Shown here: piece by piece, positions 38,801-51,500 of the stretch | Layout of the letters: each line of letters opens with the position of its first letter | Position numbering within the stretch: position 1 is the first letter of the stretch | Source of the DNA: Lepisosteus oculatus | Taxonomy: Eukaryota > Chordata > Actinopteri > Semionotiformes > Lepisosteidae | DNA: 64,000 nt | Assembly: GCF_040954835.1 (NCBI RefSeq) | Contig: NC_090707.1 | Location: forward strand, 18,370,570-18,434,569 | Direction: 5' to 3' | The notes under the pieces: generated by a model | Told to the model about the DNA's origin: nothing | The model's database searches: none | The model's input: only the letters and a program-made list of their open reading frames with translations | Position numbers and translations under genes: made by a program

Positions 38801-39600
38801 AAACATTCCAGCGCTGTGTTTGATCTGTAGTTATATGCTTAAATAATATTAAGTATAACGTTTATAAGCCATAGTTAACATTAATTAGCATTTTCAAAGT
38901 GTTTCATTTATACAGACTTAATATCCGTGAAAGGTGTTTTGCAGAAAGAAAGACTTAAGAGTCTTACCTGGTATGCATTTGTTAAACTCTTGATAATACG
39001 GATTGTCTTAAAAAGAAGAAAAATGGGAGCGGTAAATCATATTAAGGTAGATCAAACGTTTTAATTTTTCTTGTGATCTAGTTTTAAACTGCTACAATTA
39101 TACGCTTATAACAAAGAAAATAATAACCATGAAAATAATGATTGCTTACCCGGGCCTTCTGCTGAGACTATCGCCTCCGGAGAGATACAAACACCCCGGT
39201 CATAAACTGGCAGGTCTTCGCATGCCAGACTCTCCGGCCATGTGTGATTGTATTTCTTCATGACAGGTTCACAACCACATTTTGCCCTCTCACAGACTGA
39301 TTTGCAAGGCTTTATTGGATCGTGCTGAAAATCTATTGTACAGATCGGGGCATACATAGCACACAGAAAAAAAAGCAAGTCCGGGCTGCAGTTTGTTCCC
39401 AACAAGCCTTCAAACTGCTCAATGGCCAGGATCGCGTTAGCCTGGGTGCTGTGATGAAGATGGTTTGGCATTTTAGTCATGTTCCACGGCATCGACCCGC
39501 ACATTGGAATCCTTATTGGTTCACATGCAGCCGCTCTGGCTCTGGGTATCCCGATTAGGCACGTTATAGCCAGAAAAGAAATTACTTTGTAAGAAAGCAT
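35818..39600 (-). CDS. FRZB: FRZB / sFRP3, secreted frizzled-related Wnt antagonist, 6 coding exons
   Basis: Secreted protein that binds Wnt ligands through a frizzled-type cysteine-rich domain and acts in cartilage and axial patterning. Coding exons, 5' to 3' on the minus strand: 39600-39150, 39006-38968, 37957-37892, 37381-37177, 37071-37008, 35871-35818. All junctions are GT-AG and in phase: 879 nt, 292 aa (human 325). The ATG at 39600 has A at -3 and opens a signal peptide of about 23 residues ending RARA. The cysteine-rich domain starts at C26 and includes [20 protein letters not shown] and [20 protein letters not shown], nearly identical to human. N40 (NMT) and a later NHT are glycosylation sequons. 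The netrin-like domain spans exons 3-5 with CKC at 166-168. Exon 2 and the last exon differ most from mammals: the C-terminus is a short basic tail instead of a Ser-rich one. An upstream TTG-initiated extension of the frame lacks an ATG and was not used. Confidence 0.95.
35930..35985 (+). mobile_element. 3' tail fragment of the V-SINE-like family
   Basis: The segment attcctaatggaagaaattg, then gctaataaagtgatcttatc, matches the last 50 nt or so of the SINE copies at 12,996, 42,777 and 57,440. It is a 5'-truncated insertion in the last FRZB intron. Confidence 0.6.
39150..39600 (-). CDS. FRZB: FRZB exon 1: signal peptide and frizzled cysteine-rich domain
   Basis: This single exon encodes residues 1-150, including the whole Wnt-binding cysteine-rich domain. 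Its donor reads ggcccg|gtaagc on the minus strand. It is the longest and best conserved exon of the gene and the main basis for the identification. Confidence 0.95.
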
Positions 39601-39753
39601 ATTAAAAAGTAAGTGGTACTTTAAAAAAACGTCACCGAAATAGTTACAAAAAGTTAAAACATCTGATAAAGTGAACAGGTTTGTGATTTGTAATGCATGT
39701 ATCAAGTACTTCTAAACTGAAGAAACTAGGAGTTATACAAACCTGCAATCCTG

Positions 39754-39761
39754 TTTATATA
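39754..39761 (-). promoter_or_regulatory. FRZB: FRZB TATA box
   Basis: TATATAAA on the minus strand lies about 155 nt upstream of the FRZB ATG. Transcription would then start around 39,725-39,730 with a 5' UTR of about 125 nt. Spacing and sequence fit a core TATA box; no transcript evidence. Confidence 0.45.
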
Positions 39762-39889
39762 ACGTCCTTTTATGTTCTCTTGTTCACGAGTAGCCTGCAA
39801 TACCTCTACTCTGCATAGCAAAACGTATTCAAGACAATGATAAAAAACGTGTATGCTTATTTTAATTAAAAGACGGGGTTAACACAGAC

Positions 39890-40600
39890 GTCCGGTTAAA
39901 AAAGTGGGGGCGTTTCAGAACAGTCCTTGACGTTGACAATGCCAGACCTAACACAGAGGTCCATATTCTGCCATGGTTTCGACGATCTCCAGAGGTACAC
40001 TGATGTCTTCGGCTTTGCAGCTGTAGTTGCTGTTGCAAGCAGCAGGAGCACTCGTTGAATGGCTTTTCTCCTCCAAACCAACTCCTTTTTAGTCAGCAGA
40101 TCTGTACCAAGAGAGACCCTCCTCCTCTCCGAGTTCCCAGAGCTCAAATGCTAACATTGACGAAAGGATGCATTCCATTACTTAAGCTCCTACGAAATGA
40201 AAAGGCTTCATTCTGAGGTCGCGCTTAGAAAATGTAAACTTTCCATTATTGAAGTGTGAAGTAAGGCTTATTAAACTAAAAACGACAGACTAGTTCAATT
40301 TTTATGACCCCTGATTTCTGTAAGGAAAAATACATGCAATTACTGTTCTAATAAACTAAGCGACTTTAGCATAAGACCTACCTCTTACTTTATCGGACCT
40401 ATTTTAACACACCGCACTGAAGTGCCACAGCAGATGTAATTGTTCTCTTTTTTAAAGAGGTACCAAAATGGTGCGGTCAAGAGTGTCCAGAAATATGATA
40501 ACGATGCCATCAACGGGGCGTTTGCTTCCAACGACAAAATTACAGAGGGTGAGCTGCACAAATTCGCTCTGAAAGATTAAATTAGTTTACACTTAATTAC
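39890..40600. other. CpG-containing block upstream of FRZB
   Basis: CpG dinucleotides are clearly denser here than in the surrounding AT-rich DNA. Two sub-blocks stand out, 39,900-40,140 and 40,460-40,560. Position suggests an upstream FRZB regulatory region. The second block also looks like an exon on the + strand (see findings). No known gene was recognised. Confidence 0.4.
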
Positions 40601-42087
40601 TAGCAAATTAACAAGGCTTTTCTCTAAGACGTTGTACAGTAAATTGATCCCATGTGTATTTATTTTACTATACACTGTGAAACAATAGAAATCCCTTAAA
40701 CAGAGAATTCAATTAGTTGATTTGTATCAGGTGATCTATACAACACAGTGTTAAGAATTCTTCTTTGTGGAAGCACACTTTGTTGGCAGGAGACTTGATA
40801 TCTGGCTTGATATCTTGAAACTACTTCAGTCATCTTTTTCGATTGCCCTTACAGGGGGATCTGTAAATAGTACCCCTGTGAGTGCTTTTGTTGGATTAGG
40901 AGTCTTATCAGGCTGTCTGGTTTTCATTGCATGTCTGTTAGTGCAGTTTTCTCTTTTGTTCCAGAGTGTCTACAGTTAAAGTAACATTTATCCTTTTTGT
41001 GCCTAAAACATCTTGAGATCCCAATGTTTCACCACATTGGTGTTAATAGTGGGATCTTTGTGCTGACAGGTATCTTATATTGGGATATAGATGAAAGGAG
41101 AGAAAGACCCCACACTGGACAGAGGATGTAAAACAGCTGGATCTCAAAGGGAACGAAAGATTGCATCACCCTGGGGAGGAGGAGCAGCTGTTGTACGGAA
41201 GGAGTTACCAACTTCATCAGCTTGGCTTTTGAATAAGTGAATAAGCCAGACACTATCAAGGGCCTCCAGGGTTTCAAGCATGCCAGCACTTATGCTATGG
41301 AGCCCTTCCCTGAGTGCCAGGAGGAACAGCTGTGAGCCGAGGAAGAGAGTCTACTTGGAGATAGAGGGGATGCACTGCATCGACCAGTCCAGATTGGGGA
41401 AAGCAAGAAATTCTCCCTCACCTTCACTGCCTCTAACTTCCTTCTTCCTGCATTCTGGTACAGACTCACAGCACACATCCACCTCAGTAGGTTAGTTAGA
41501 TCCATAGACACCAGTTCTGAAGGTGTTGTGTGTGCTTACACACCCCTGATATTTTTTATTTTATCATTGTTATAGCAGGAGTAAAGGCATTTTAATTTTT
41601 ATTTATGCTTTAGATATAACCATAGAAGTGTGTATTCTCGATGCTAAATAATGATTACTTGTTTCAAGCTCTATAGAAAATGGATGGAGCAACACAGAAA
41701 AAATGACAAAATTGCTGCTGCGCTGGTGTTTCTGGATATAATCAACAGGACAGCAATTCTGTCTTTCCTGACCCTTTACACTGTAATCTGTCAGTGTGGT
41801 GTGGAGTGCTTTGCTTACCTCTACCCAAAGCTTGCTAACAGAAGGCAGCTAGGCACTGAAAAACAGGGCTTGTATGTAGTAGATATCCGCTATCCTGCTC
41901 AGTAAAAATCAGCTTTTCCTGAGCAGTCTATGGAGGAGGTGAGACTGGCTACTTCCATGTGAAGAGTAACTGCACACACGTATCTTAAGCACCTAAGCTG
42001 AAATCCGCTGAAGAAGTTCAAAAGTTAATGTTTTTTATATCATTGATTTCAGAATTAGAATTTTCACACCAGACATGGTCATATGAC
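40600..42087. other. Intergenic DNA, nothing identified
   Basis: About 1.5 kb. Short open frames occur on both strands, but none shows a family motif or a splice pattern that I can support. Confidence 0.45.
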
Positions 42088-42283
42088 CAATATACACTAT
42101 GCAGAAAAGAAAAGAAACGACGTTTCGGCTGTGGAGCCTTCTTCAGGTGTGAGAGCCTTCTTCAGAAGGCTCCACAGCCGAAACATTGCGTTTCCTTTCT
42201 TTTCAATAAACCCGCTACCTGTTCCTTTACAGCCTACGTATGCTGACGCAGCTACCTACTTGAACTACTTCAATATACACTAT
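42088..42283 (+). mobile_element. Short Penelope-like terminal element with inverted 5' part
   Basis: The insert 42101-42270 is flanked by a perfect 13-bp target-site duplication, caatatacactat (42088-42100 and 42271-42283). Its 3' part (cctttacagcctacgtatgc, then tgacgcagctacctac) is shared with the element at 58,463-58,598. Its 5' part is an inverted copy of the internal segment: the 21-nt arms 42122-42142 and 42164-42184 are exact reverse complements separated by 21 nt. Weaker matching extends out to about 42,104 and 42,204. Assignment to Penelope-like elements is inference. Confidence 0.55.
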
Positions 42284-42776
42284 TACAACATTAATATGAG
42301 CTCCTAGGATTTTATTAACTAAATGGAGGGAGAATATTTGGGAAGGGGCAAAGCATTTTTTAACTCAAAGTTGTCCCAATGTGGAACCAAAGCAAGAAAC
42401 CCCAAAGACAGCTTATCATAACCTGATTGCGCAGTACAACACCTCATAGTATCAGACAACAACTGCTCAACCTGTCAGAAAGTGTGCAGATCCCATAATG
42501 ATTTTTACACTCACCTTCAGGTGCATGGAAGACAATAATTCTCAGCTGTGAGGGACAGTTCTTGAATAAATGAATCAGTTTAGTATACAGAAGCAGGAGG
42601 GAGTCTGTTATAGGGCATAGTTGGCCCTTCAGGAACAAATGAGACCTGTACACATTGGATGGGATGCACTTGAATCAGAATATCTGAGGTGCATTTAAGA
42701 CAGGGAACTGGGGGTCAAAGCGCTCAGAACATGCTGGTTCTGATGGGATCAGGAGAGCACATGGCAACACTTAAAA

Positions 42777-43030
42777 GGTGGCTCTGTGGCTAAGGCTCTG
42801 CACCTGTGGCTGGAAGGTTGCTGGTTCAAATCCTGCAGCTGGCAGAGAAATCCTACTCTATTGGGCCCCTGAGCAAGGCCCTTAACCCCAACTGCTCCAG
42901 AGGAGCTGTACAATGGCTGACCCTTTGGTCTGACGCCAGGCTCTCTCACTATCTGTGTGTTTCGTGGAGAGCAAGCAAAAAGACTAATTCCTAATGCAAG
43001 AAATTGTATAGGGCCAATAATGTTGTTATG
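42777..43030 (+). mobile_element. V-SINE-like tRNA-derived SINE, copy 2
   Basis: Same order as the copy at 12,996: A box (ggtggctctgtggctaagg), B box (ttgctggttcaaatcctgc), central gggcccctgagcaaggccc, and tail ttcctaatgcaagaaattgt followed by agggccaataatgttgtta. Slightly more diverged than the other two copies. Confidence 0.85.
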
Positions 43031-43162
43031 GTAAAAACTACAAGACATCTTGAATACTTATACCTCAATGCCAAAAGGAATACATGAAAGAACGTGAGGC
43101 TACTGCACAAAGAAATGCAAGATTATTAGAATATCCAGAACATGCCTACAGGTAGGTGTGGA

Positions 43163-43438
43163 TTATGGGTGGTGGTGGTGGTGGTTGAGTGCCGTCGAGT
43201 TGGTGTCGACTCATGGCGACCCTATGGACAGTTCCACAATCACTATCCATAGAGTTTTTATGGCAAGATACAGAAGTAGATTTCCAGGCCTTTCTTCCGC
43301 CCGGATACCGGCAACACCGCCCCCCCCATACTGATGCTGCCCAGCATGGGTTAATAGAGAACCTTGCGCCCGACGTGGGACACAAGCCCACGACCCTGAG
43401 ATTATGAGTCTCATGCTCTACTAACAGAGCTAGTCAGG
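43163..43438 (-). mobile_element. tRNA-Lys-derived SINE with (ACC)n tail
   Basis: On the minus strand the head (43438-43367) reads gactagctctgttagtagag, then catgagactcataatctc and gggtcgtgggcttgtgtccc. This closely follows tRNA-Lys(CTT), but the anticodon position reads CAT. The body contains ggcgaccc-type sequence (gtcgccatgagtcgacacca) and ends in an (ACC)n tail at 43,163-43,184. It is not a functional tRNA gene, because the 3' strand of the acceptor stem runs into the SINE body. Confidence 0.65.
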
Positions 43439-44081
43439 GGACATGGATTATGGGGATGAATATAAAATTATTTTAGTAACATTGAAATAATTTTCAGGAA
43501 TATATTTAGAACAGAAAGGGTAGTAGGATGGGATTTAAATATAACCTGCAAGCTAGAGAATTTAGGGAAAAGTACACCATCCGAATCTAAATGGGTTAAG
43601 CTGCAAAACAATAGGTGTATATTAGAGATGCTCTAATGTAGACAAAGACATGTATTTTACAGTATGATGAGATCAAAAAGGTGTGCGCAGCAGATATGCA
43701 TTACATTATTGGAAGATTTAAATGTTTTCTTCTGGGGAATACAGAAGTTTAAATCGTCATGGTAATAATGGTTAAGGTTGCTTTTTAACTGAGTTTTTAA
43801 AACCACCTACTATACTAAGGACAATTCTTTTGTAGACTTTTTTTTAACTACCAGAATTTAAATTTAAAATGGTAGTTACAGTATAACAATACCAATGCAT
43901 TTCAACCAAGATATGTTAAGTTTTGTCGTTAAGTCTCTAATGCTTAAGTCTAAAATTAGGGTCCATAATTCTAGAAAAGCAAACTATAAATTAATGAGGA
44001 AAAGCTTCAAGCACTTACATGTAACTAGGAACAGGCAATAAAGAAGGATAGAGAGACACTAAAGTGCATAACAAATCAATC

Positions 44082-44944
44082 TACAGTGCTGCTTGAAAGT
44101 TTGGTAGTTCCATGTAGTTCTTTAAATGTTATATTTTTTCCATAAAATCCTTGTTAAATCAAAATTTGTCCTTACAATTCTATAAAAAAGGTTTATATCC
44201 ACAAATTCTACATATTGTTTAGAGGAAATGATGTATGAAAAAGAAAAAGAAACAGGTAAAGAAGAATTAGTGTACAGTATGTGCAAAGTAAGCATAACCC
44301 GGAGCTAAATTAATTGGGTACTAAGTTAACCTGTCAAAGAGCCAGTTTTGATCTCAAACAAAGTTTTACCCATACACCATGCCACAATCTAAAGAGACCT
44401 CAGATTGCCTCAGGAAGAATGTTCTAAGTGCTTGATAGTGTGGAGAGGGTTATAAATCCAGAGCGAAGCATTTTGGAATTCATCAGTCTACTGTAAGACT
44501 GTCAGTACAAATGGAGATAAGATAGGACCATGGTGACTCTACCTAGATGTGGACGTCCTTCAGGCTTAACAGAGCAACAGGAAAACTCCTAGGAATACAT
44601 CCACTCGCAGGGAAGAACCCCAGCACCACATCTTAGGATGTTCATACATCAACAATATGATGTAAGATGAATAGCAATGGAATTCATGGGAGGGTAGCCA
44701 GGAGGAAATCTTTGCTCAAAGGATGTTTATTGAATTAAAAGGTTCCCTTACTTTTGCATGCTGGGATCATTGAGTTTCTGTTAAATAAACATGTTTTGTT
44801 TAACAAATAATGAAACTATAATTTTGTATGTGTGCCCGTTATTTGGGTTATCTTCATTAAATATTGGAGTTCAGATAAAAGATTTAAGATTGTCTAAAAC
44901 GTATGAAAGATGAATGCTTCACATACTTTTATTACAGCACTGTA
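44082..44944 (+). mobile_element. Decayed, internally deleted Tc1-like transposon
   Basis: Both ends are recognisable: tacagtgctgcttgaaagtt at the left and attacagcactgta at the right, with TA at each border. Between them are remnants of the N-terminal half of a Tc1 transposase on the + strand, readable with frameshifts as HFGIHQSTVR and NSNGIHGRVARRKSLL. These are the helix-turn-helix and linker region. The catalytic half is deleted, so the element is dead. Confidence 0.7.
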
Positions 44945-45254
44945 TATGTATAACAATTTAACCTAAGTGAGAGAATTAGAAAAACTGAAGTAAAAAATAA
45001 AAGAAAAAACACAACAAGAAAACAAAAGAAAGTGGCTCTGTGCACCAAACATAATTGCCCAAGATTTGAAGACATAAAAATAGTATACTGAGCTTCAGGG
45101 GTAGCAAAAAAGATGTAAATAACGTTATCAGTACTGCAATAGTAAAATAACTGTAAAAATTAAATAGTTTATCAATTAATAGCAGCTTAATAATAGAAGA
45201 ATAAAATACTAAACATGCTAAAAATATTTTGTGCATATATTATGCTTCTTTACA

Positions 45255-46190
45255 AAAGAAGATGTCATTAAGTGTCCTGTGTTATACTGTAGAAGGTGCA
45301 CAATCAGTATTAGGTCATTTAAGCAAAGTTGACACTGAGGTTGTAAAAGGACTAGGACATCTTAAAACTAATAAATCACCACAGCCAGATGGCATTGTTC
45401 CATTAGTACTTACTCGAATTCACAAATGCCAAATGCCTAGCGATTTCAACTCTCACCTAGGATGAGAACTGCACACACAAATTGGAGATCTGCAAATGTA
45501 ATATCACTTCATAAAAAAGGAAGATAAAACTAAAAAATTAATCACTCTTGTTCCTGTAGCCAGTGAAATTATGAAAACGATATAAACTTGAAGAATTCCT
45601 TGGCAATATGAACTTAAAAAGGGATGGTCGTGGTAGTTACTAGATCGCTTTGAACAAGCAACAGGAAAAGTTGATAATATAGCAACTAAATATAGCACAT
45701 GTTTGAAGGTCACTTATAAAAGATTCACAAATTAAATGCCAAGGGAATCCAAGATAAATGTATGCACATAGTATAATGAACAAGGAACTGCATCATTTTA
45801 AGAGGAACAACCTCTAACTGTGCAGATTTAAGTAGTGGTGTACCACAGGGATCCACTTCAGGACTGAGGTTCTTCCTGATCTGCGTCTTGCATTTGCATT
45901 TAGACTCTGGTATTGCTGTCAAAATAGTTAAATTTACAGATGAATCAGTAAGAGAAGTGTCAAATACAGAAACAGTCGGAAAGTACCTTTTTACAATCAA
46001 AAGTGATCCACTCAGGCAGTAGGAACATGCATTATGTATACTGAAAAAAAATGAGCTATAGGAATCTGAGCATAAAAGAGATTTGGCTATTTATGTAGAT
46101 TCTTTTGTGTCCTCATCAAGACAACATGAAAAATTAATAAAAAAAAGCAATCAAAGCCTATTGTATATATTGTATACACTTCACTATGCT
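45255..46190 (+). mobile_element. Decayed LINE (CR1/L2/Rex-like), reverse transcriptase remnant
   Basis: Readable pieces in order on the + strand: HLKTNKSPQPDGI (RT fingers motif), SSGVPQGSTSG (the GVPQGS block), IVKFTDESV (where F-A-D-D would be), and DLAIYVDSFVSSSRQ followed by KKSNQSL, as in the post-RT region. Stops and frameshifts interrupt it, and the catalytic Asp-Asp is lost. A Tc1-like element starts at 46195. LINE-like 3' sequence seems to resume at about 47,379. Confidence 0.65.
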
Positions 46191-46194
46191 TAGA

Positions 46195-47376
<1,182 letters not shown>

Positions 47377-47378
47377 TA

Positions 47379-47610
47379 TGTGCATGTGAGGAATTTAAGT
47401 CATGAGACTTAATTGGAAGAAAATGTTGATTAATTTGCCTACTAAACCACCAAACAATCAACATCCCAATGGGCCACAAATCTGGTTTGATTACAACCTG
47501 GGGTGCCTTCTGTTTCTGTCTGGAGTTCATGTTCTCCCTATATTTGCATGGGTTTTTGCCAGGAGCTTAAGGCTACTTCCATCTTCAGCTAGGATGTTTA
47601 TTGTTTTCAA
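47379..47610 (+). mobile_element. LINE 3' UTR-like and old SINE-like fragment
   Basis: From 47,379 the sequence (ccaccaaacaatcaacatcc, then caatgggcc) resembles the 3' end of the LINE interrupted at 46,190. At 47,505-47,600 a diverged gagttcatgttctccctata-type stretch matches the body of the SINE at 4595-4888. Both are weak and old. Confidence 0.35.
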
Positions 47611-47873
47611 AATGCCTGTCGGTGTATTCTTGCAATGAACAGTGTATCCCTTCCATGACTCTAAGCGCTTTCTGATAATGGATACTTTACAGACCCACAT
47701 ATTGTACTGTAGGGTGCAATATTAAACTGTAGAAAAGTAAGAATACTCTGTACAATCATTAGTAAATATTTTGTTTAGGATCTACCAATAATGGTAATCT
47801 CTTAACTAATAATTCAGCATAAACAAAATCCTTATAAATAAAGTCAGGGAACAGGAGTTGATATACCCTAATG

Positions 47874-48595
47874 TTTATTTTGTGTTACGGAAGATACACT
47901 GGAATTTCAAAAAATTTAAAACATATAAAAAAGTGGTTAAGGGAGAACAATTTATAAACATTCAATAAATATGTAAGAATGTTTATCATACCATACAGAA
48001 GAGTACAATGGTGGTGTTAATGCCAAGACGGCTTAATGAAAGTTAGTTTAAAAAATTATACTATGCTTTGTACAAACACCTTCTGATCCTTGTAATACTG
48101 TGTTGTTAACAACAGTTCTGCTTAGCTCCAAACAAAATGAGATGCTAGTGTCAATAATTTGGCAAATATTTCAAAAGAAAAAGTGTAAAAATGTAAATCC
48201 ACAAAAAGCACATTATAACCCACACAGATGAAATCTAGAACAACCATCTAAAAAGAACCACTATCATTTAAGCATTTCAGTAAACAAGCAACATATTTTG
48301 CATGATTGAAGATACTTAAAATCAACCCCCCCCCCCAAAAATATTTTTTAAACACAAATGGTGTCAAACATGGATTTAGTAGTGTCACTGAGTCTCATCA
48401 ACCAAGCTTATAGATTACTATACCTGTTATATGAAACAAATTGTCATTAATACACCTTTTATGAAAAAAGAAACATGATCTGATCCCACATAAATCTTGT
48501 TTTAAGACTAAAATGCAAAACAACCCACACAGTTTTATGTATTACCAAGGCCAAAGGAATCCACTCTTCAGACCTTGGATTCAGGGTTTTAACTT
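47874..48595 (-). other. NCKAP1: NCKAP1 3' UTR, inferred
   Basis: Follows the stop codon at 48598-48596. A minus-strand AATAAA at 47879-47874 would give a 3' UTR of about 720 nt ending just past the transposon cluster. It contains an 11-nt C run (48,326-48,336 on the + strand). The end point is a guess from the hexamer. Confidence 0.35.
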
Positions 48596-51500
48596 TTATG
48601 CTGAAGATGTAACACTCTGCTTGTAGACTGCATGGTACGCATTCCGTAACAGGACGTATGGGAAGCATGACTCCAGCAAGTCCATAGTAAGGAATGGGGA
48701 CTCTTGGACAATCTGTTGCAAAATGAAAATAAGATTATATAAAAAATACCTGCTGAATACAACATAAAACTTATTAACCATCTATAAAAGGTTATTAAGG
48801 TTTTATATAACATCTTTCAAGACATCTCAAAGCACTTCATAGTGGAGGTAAATAATCAAGTCTTTGACAGAAGGAACATCTGAAACATAAAAACAGCATC
48901 TCTGTATTAGCAGGTAGGCAACAGGTTAGGCAACGCTAACCTGAAAAAATGCATTTTTTTTAAATTCTAAATAATCTATCTTATACGGTATCTATGTTAT
49001 CAGGCCAAACCATGGAATGAAACTAAGATTGCCTTTTTGATAAGGGTGAAAAAGACCAATGCAACATTATATAGGCCAAAGCAATGCAGTGTTCCTTTAG
49101 TTAGAAAGCTAGTGCAAATATTAGCAGGTAACTGTTCTAAAGGCAAAGAGATAAATCCTTGGAAATGAGATCATGATATTTGTAAAGGAATTAAGTAAAC
49201 AAGCAAAGAATGCAGTACTGTTTCATATAATTATAACTTCAAATATAAAATTGATTCAACACAAAACTTTAGTATTTTAGAAAAAGCTTGTTCTGGTATT
49301 CCCAGACATCTCGGTGAGCTCACTGTCAAGGTACTTGATTAGCAAAAGGATGACTTCAGTGTGACTATTGTGCTCATGCCAAGCTATGTTTCCTCTGGGA
49401 AGTGACTTATGACTCTCAGAGATGTTTGTGGAAAATCCTTTGTTGACTCTTCAGTAGTACCATCCCCTAGGTTATGAATACAGCTTGTACTGAAAAAACC
49501 ACTCACCATATCAAGGAGCAAGTAAACAGATTCCCTGTTTCGTGTAGTTGTTTTATCTGTCTCCTGTCCAATTTTCAGCAGGCTGGAAGAAGCAAGCTTA
49601 AAAAACAATAAAAAGAGTATTAATGCAATTAATCACATAGTCCTATTCTCAGTAAATAATTTGCAAAAGCCCCTTAAGCCAAAGCCACATTTTTTTTAAG
49701 AGCTCTATTTTAATTGCAGTTGTAGGTTACACAAAAGCACAGTCATCTTTACCAATATATTATGCTGAATCTTTTAACAATTGCTTTGTTCCAAGACTGT
49801 AAAAAATGCTGTTAGTGAATTACCACATGAAGCAATATTAAAGTTTTAAAACTGTTTTCTAGAGTCTTAATAAAGATTTAAACTGTAAACTAGAGTTGCT
49901 GGCAAATTGTTAAATAATTCTAAGGAAAATAGGGTGCACATGCTTTAAACGATGCATAAAAATTCCACGTATTCCAGGAAAATAAATTCAAGGTACTAAG
50001 AATTATTTGGAATCTCAAACCTTTATGGAACATTAAGTGTAATAAATCTCACTAATGACAGCACATTTATACTCTTGCTAAGGGTAAAACAGAATCGTGA
50101 ATTCTCAAATGAAGTCTGACTTGATCAAAGCAGAGAATAAAACCTTTACTGGATACTTCAGTGTCAATTCACGAGTCAAAAAGTGTAACTATTAACAATG
50201 TGAGTGGCAGTACCCTTAATGACAAAATAATTAGACTTTGCACTTACAGCCAGAAACTCCTTCAGACGGTCCTCAATACTCCCCTTATGAATGGTAAACA
50301 GGGCAGCAGCTATCTGGTTTATAGCTTTTGCCAAACAATGAATATTGTTGCAGTGTCCTTGAAAGAATAATAACAAGTTAGCAAACTATACTGATAAATG
50401 AGTTAAAGTCCCCCAATAAGAAAATGCATTACTCATTTTTTAGTAATACATGTATATAAAACCTATTTGGTAAAACTTTAAAACACACAATAATTGTAAA
50501 TCAACATAGAATAATATATTGTATGTTACAAAATAAAACAAAATCACATACAAAAAATAAGCATCAATATCAGACATTTCTTATAAGCTAAGAACATATA
50601 CACAACCTAACATTTTAGCTACTTCTAGAAGAATTCAAATTACCTTCAATTGCAGGACTGTACTGTGACATGACATTGCTTGCCAGAGTTGGCATTGAAA
50701 CTGCCACAAAAACCATCAAAAGGCAAGCAATTTTATATTCCTCCTCTGGGCTGATATTTTCTGGAATAAAACACATTTTAGATGGTTTAGTCTTAAAATA
50801 ATTGGATTTCCTGATTCTTCTAGCACTATGTTTTACTCTCCATATCCACATCATTTTTAAGGTCAATGAACATCACTTTCTTTTTAACAATGGCAAGAAA
50901 CAGATACAAACACCACATTGCATCTTTACATTAACTTTATGAATGTTTTTTACACTAATTGAAAGACCTCCAAGGACCATTCTGAAAATTTGTCGAAAGG
51001 TCATGTAATTAGTCTAATCTAATTTTTAACGTTTATATTAACTAACCACATTAGAAAAAATGCTTAAGGATCCAAAACCCCACACACAACCAATCAATGT
51101 ACATGTACATTAGTCCTGGAATGGATTAATAGAATTTCCTATACAAACCAAAAGATTCACATCTTATGTTTTACTCACTATATACACATTACAGCATGTT
51201 GTGCTTTATTATAAAAACAGTTTATTTATATCACAAAACTAAAACACCTGTTATAGTCATTGGTCAGGCAACAGCAACATTTTTTAAAAGCCTGTGCAGA
51301 ATACTGTTATGCAGTATTGAGGATATCTATATGGATTAGTATACAGACACTGAACAGTCTTGTCCACCCCTCAGTTCAATCAGAGATCAGTTTTTAGGCA
51401 GGCCTAGAGAGAAGTGGCAATACAGAAGGCTGCAAATACCAAATCCAAACCCTTCTTAGACAGTGGAGTACAAATAGCTGGAGACTTAAGTAAATTATAT

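Noticed and set aside
39601..39705. N-terminal extension of the FRZB frame upstream of 39,600
   Set aside because: It opens with TTG, not ATG. The ATG at 39,600 gives a normal signal peptide, and the region lies in the inferred 5' UTR.
41029..41511. Several overlapping frames of 70-86 codons on both strands
   Set aside because: No family motif, no splice structure and no distinct codon bias; they look like chance frames.
43367..43438. Candidate functional tRNA gene
   Set aside because: It is the head of a SINE: the acceptor stem is imperfect and the sequence continues directly into the repeat body.
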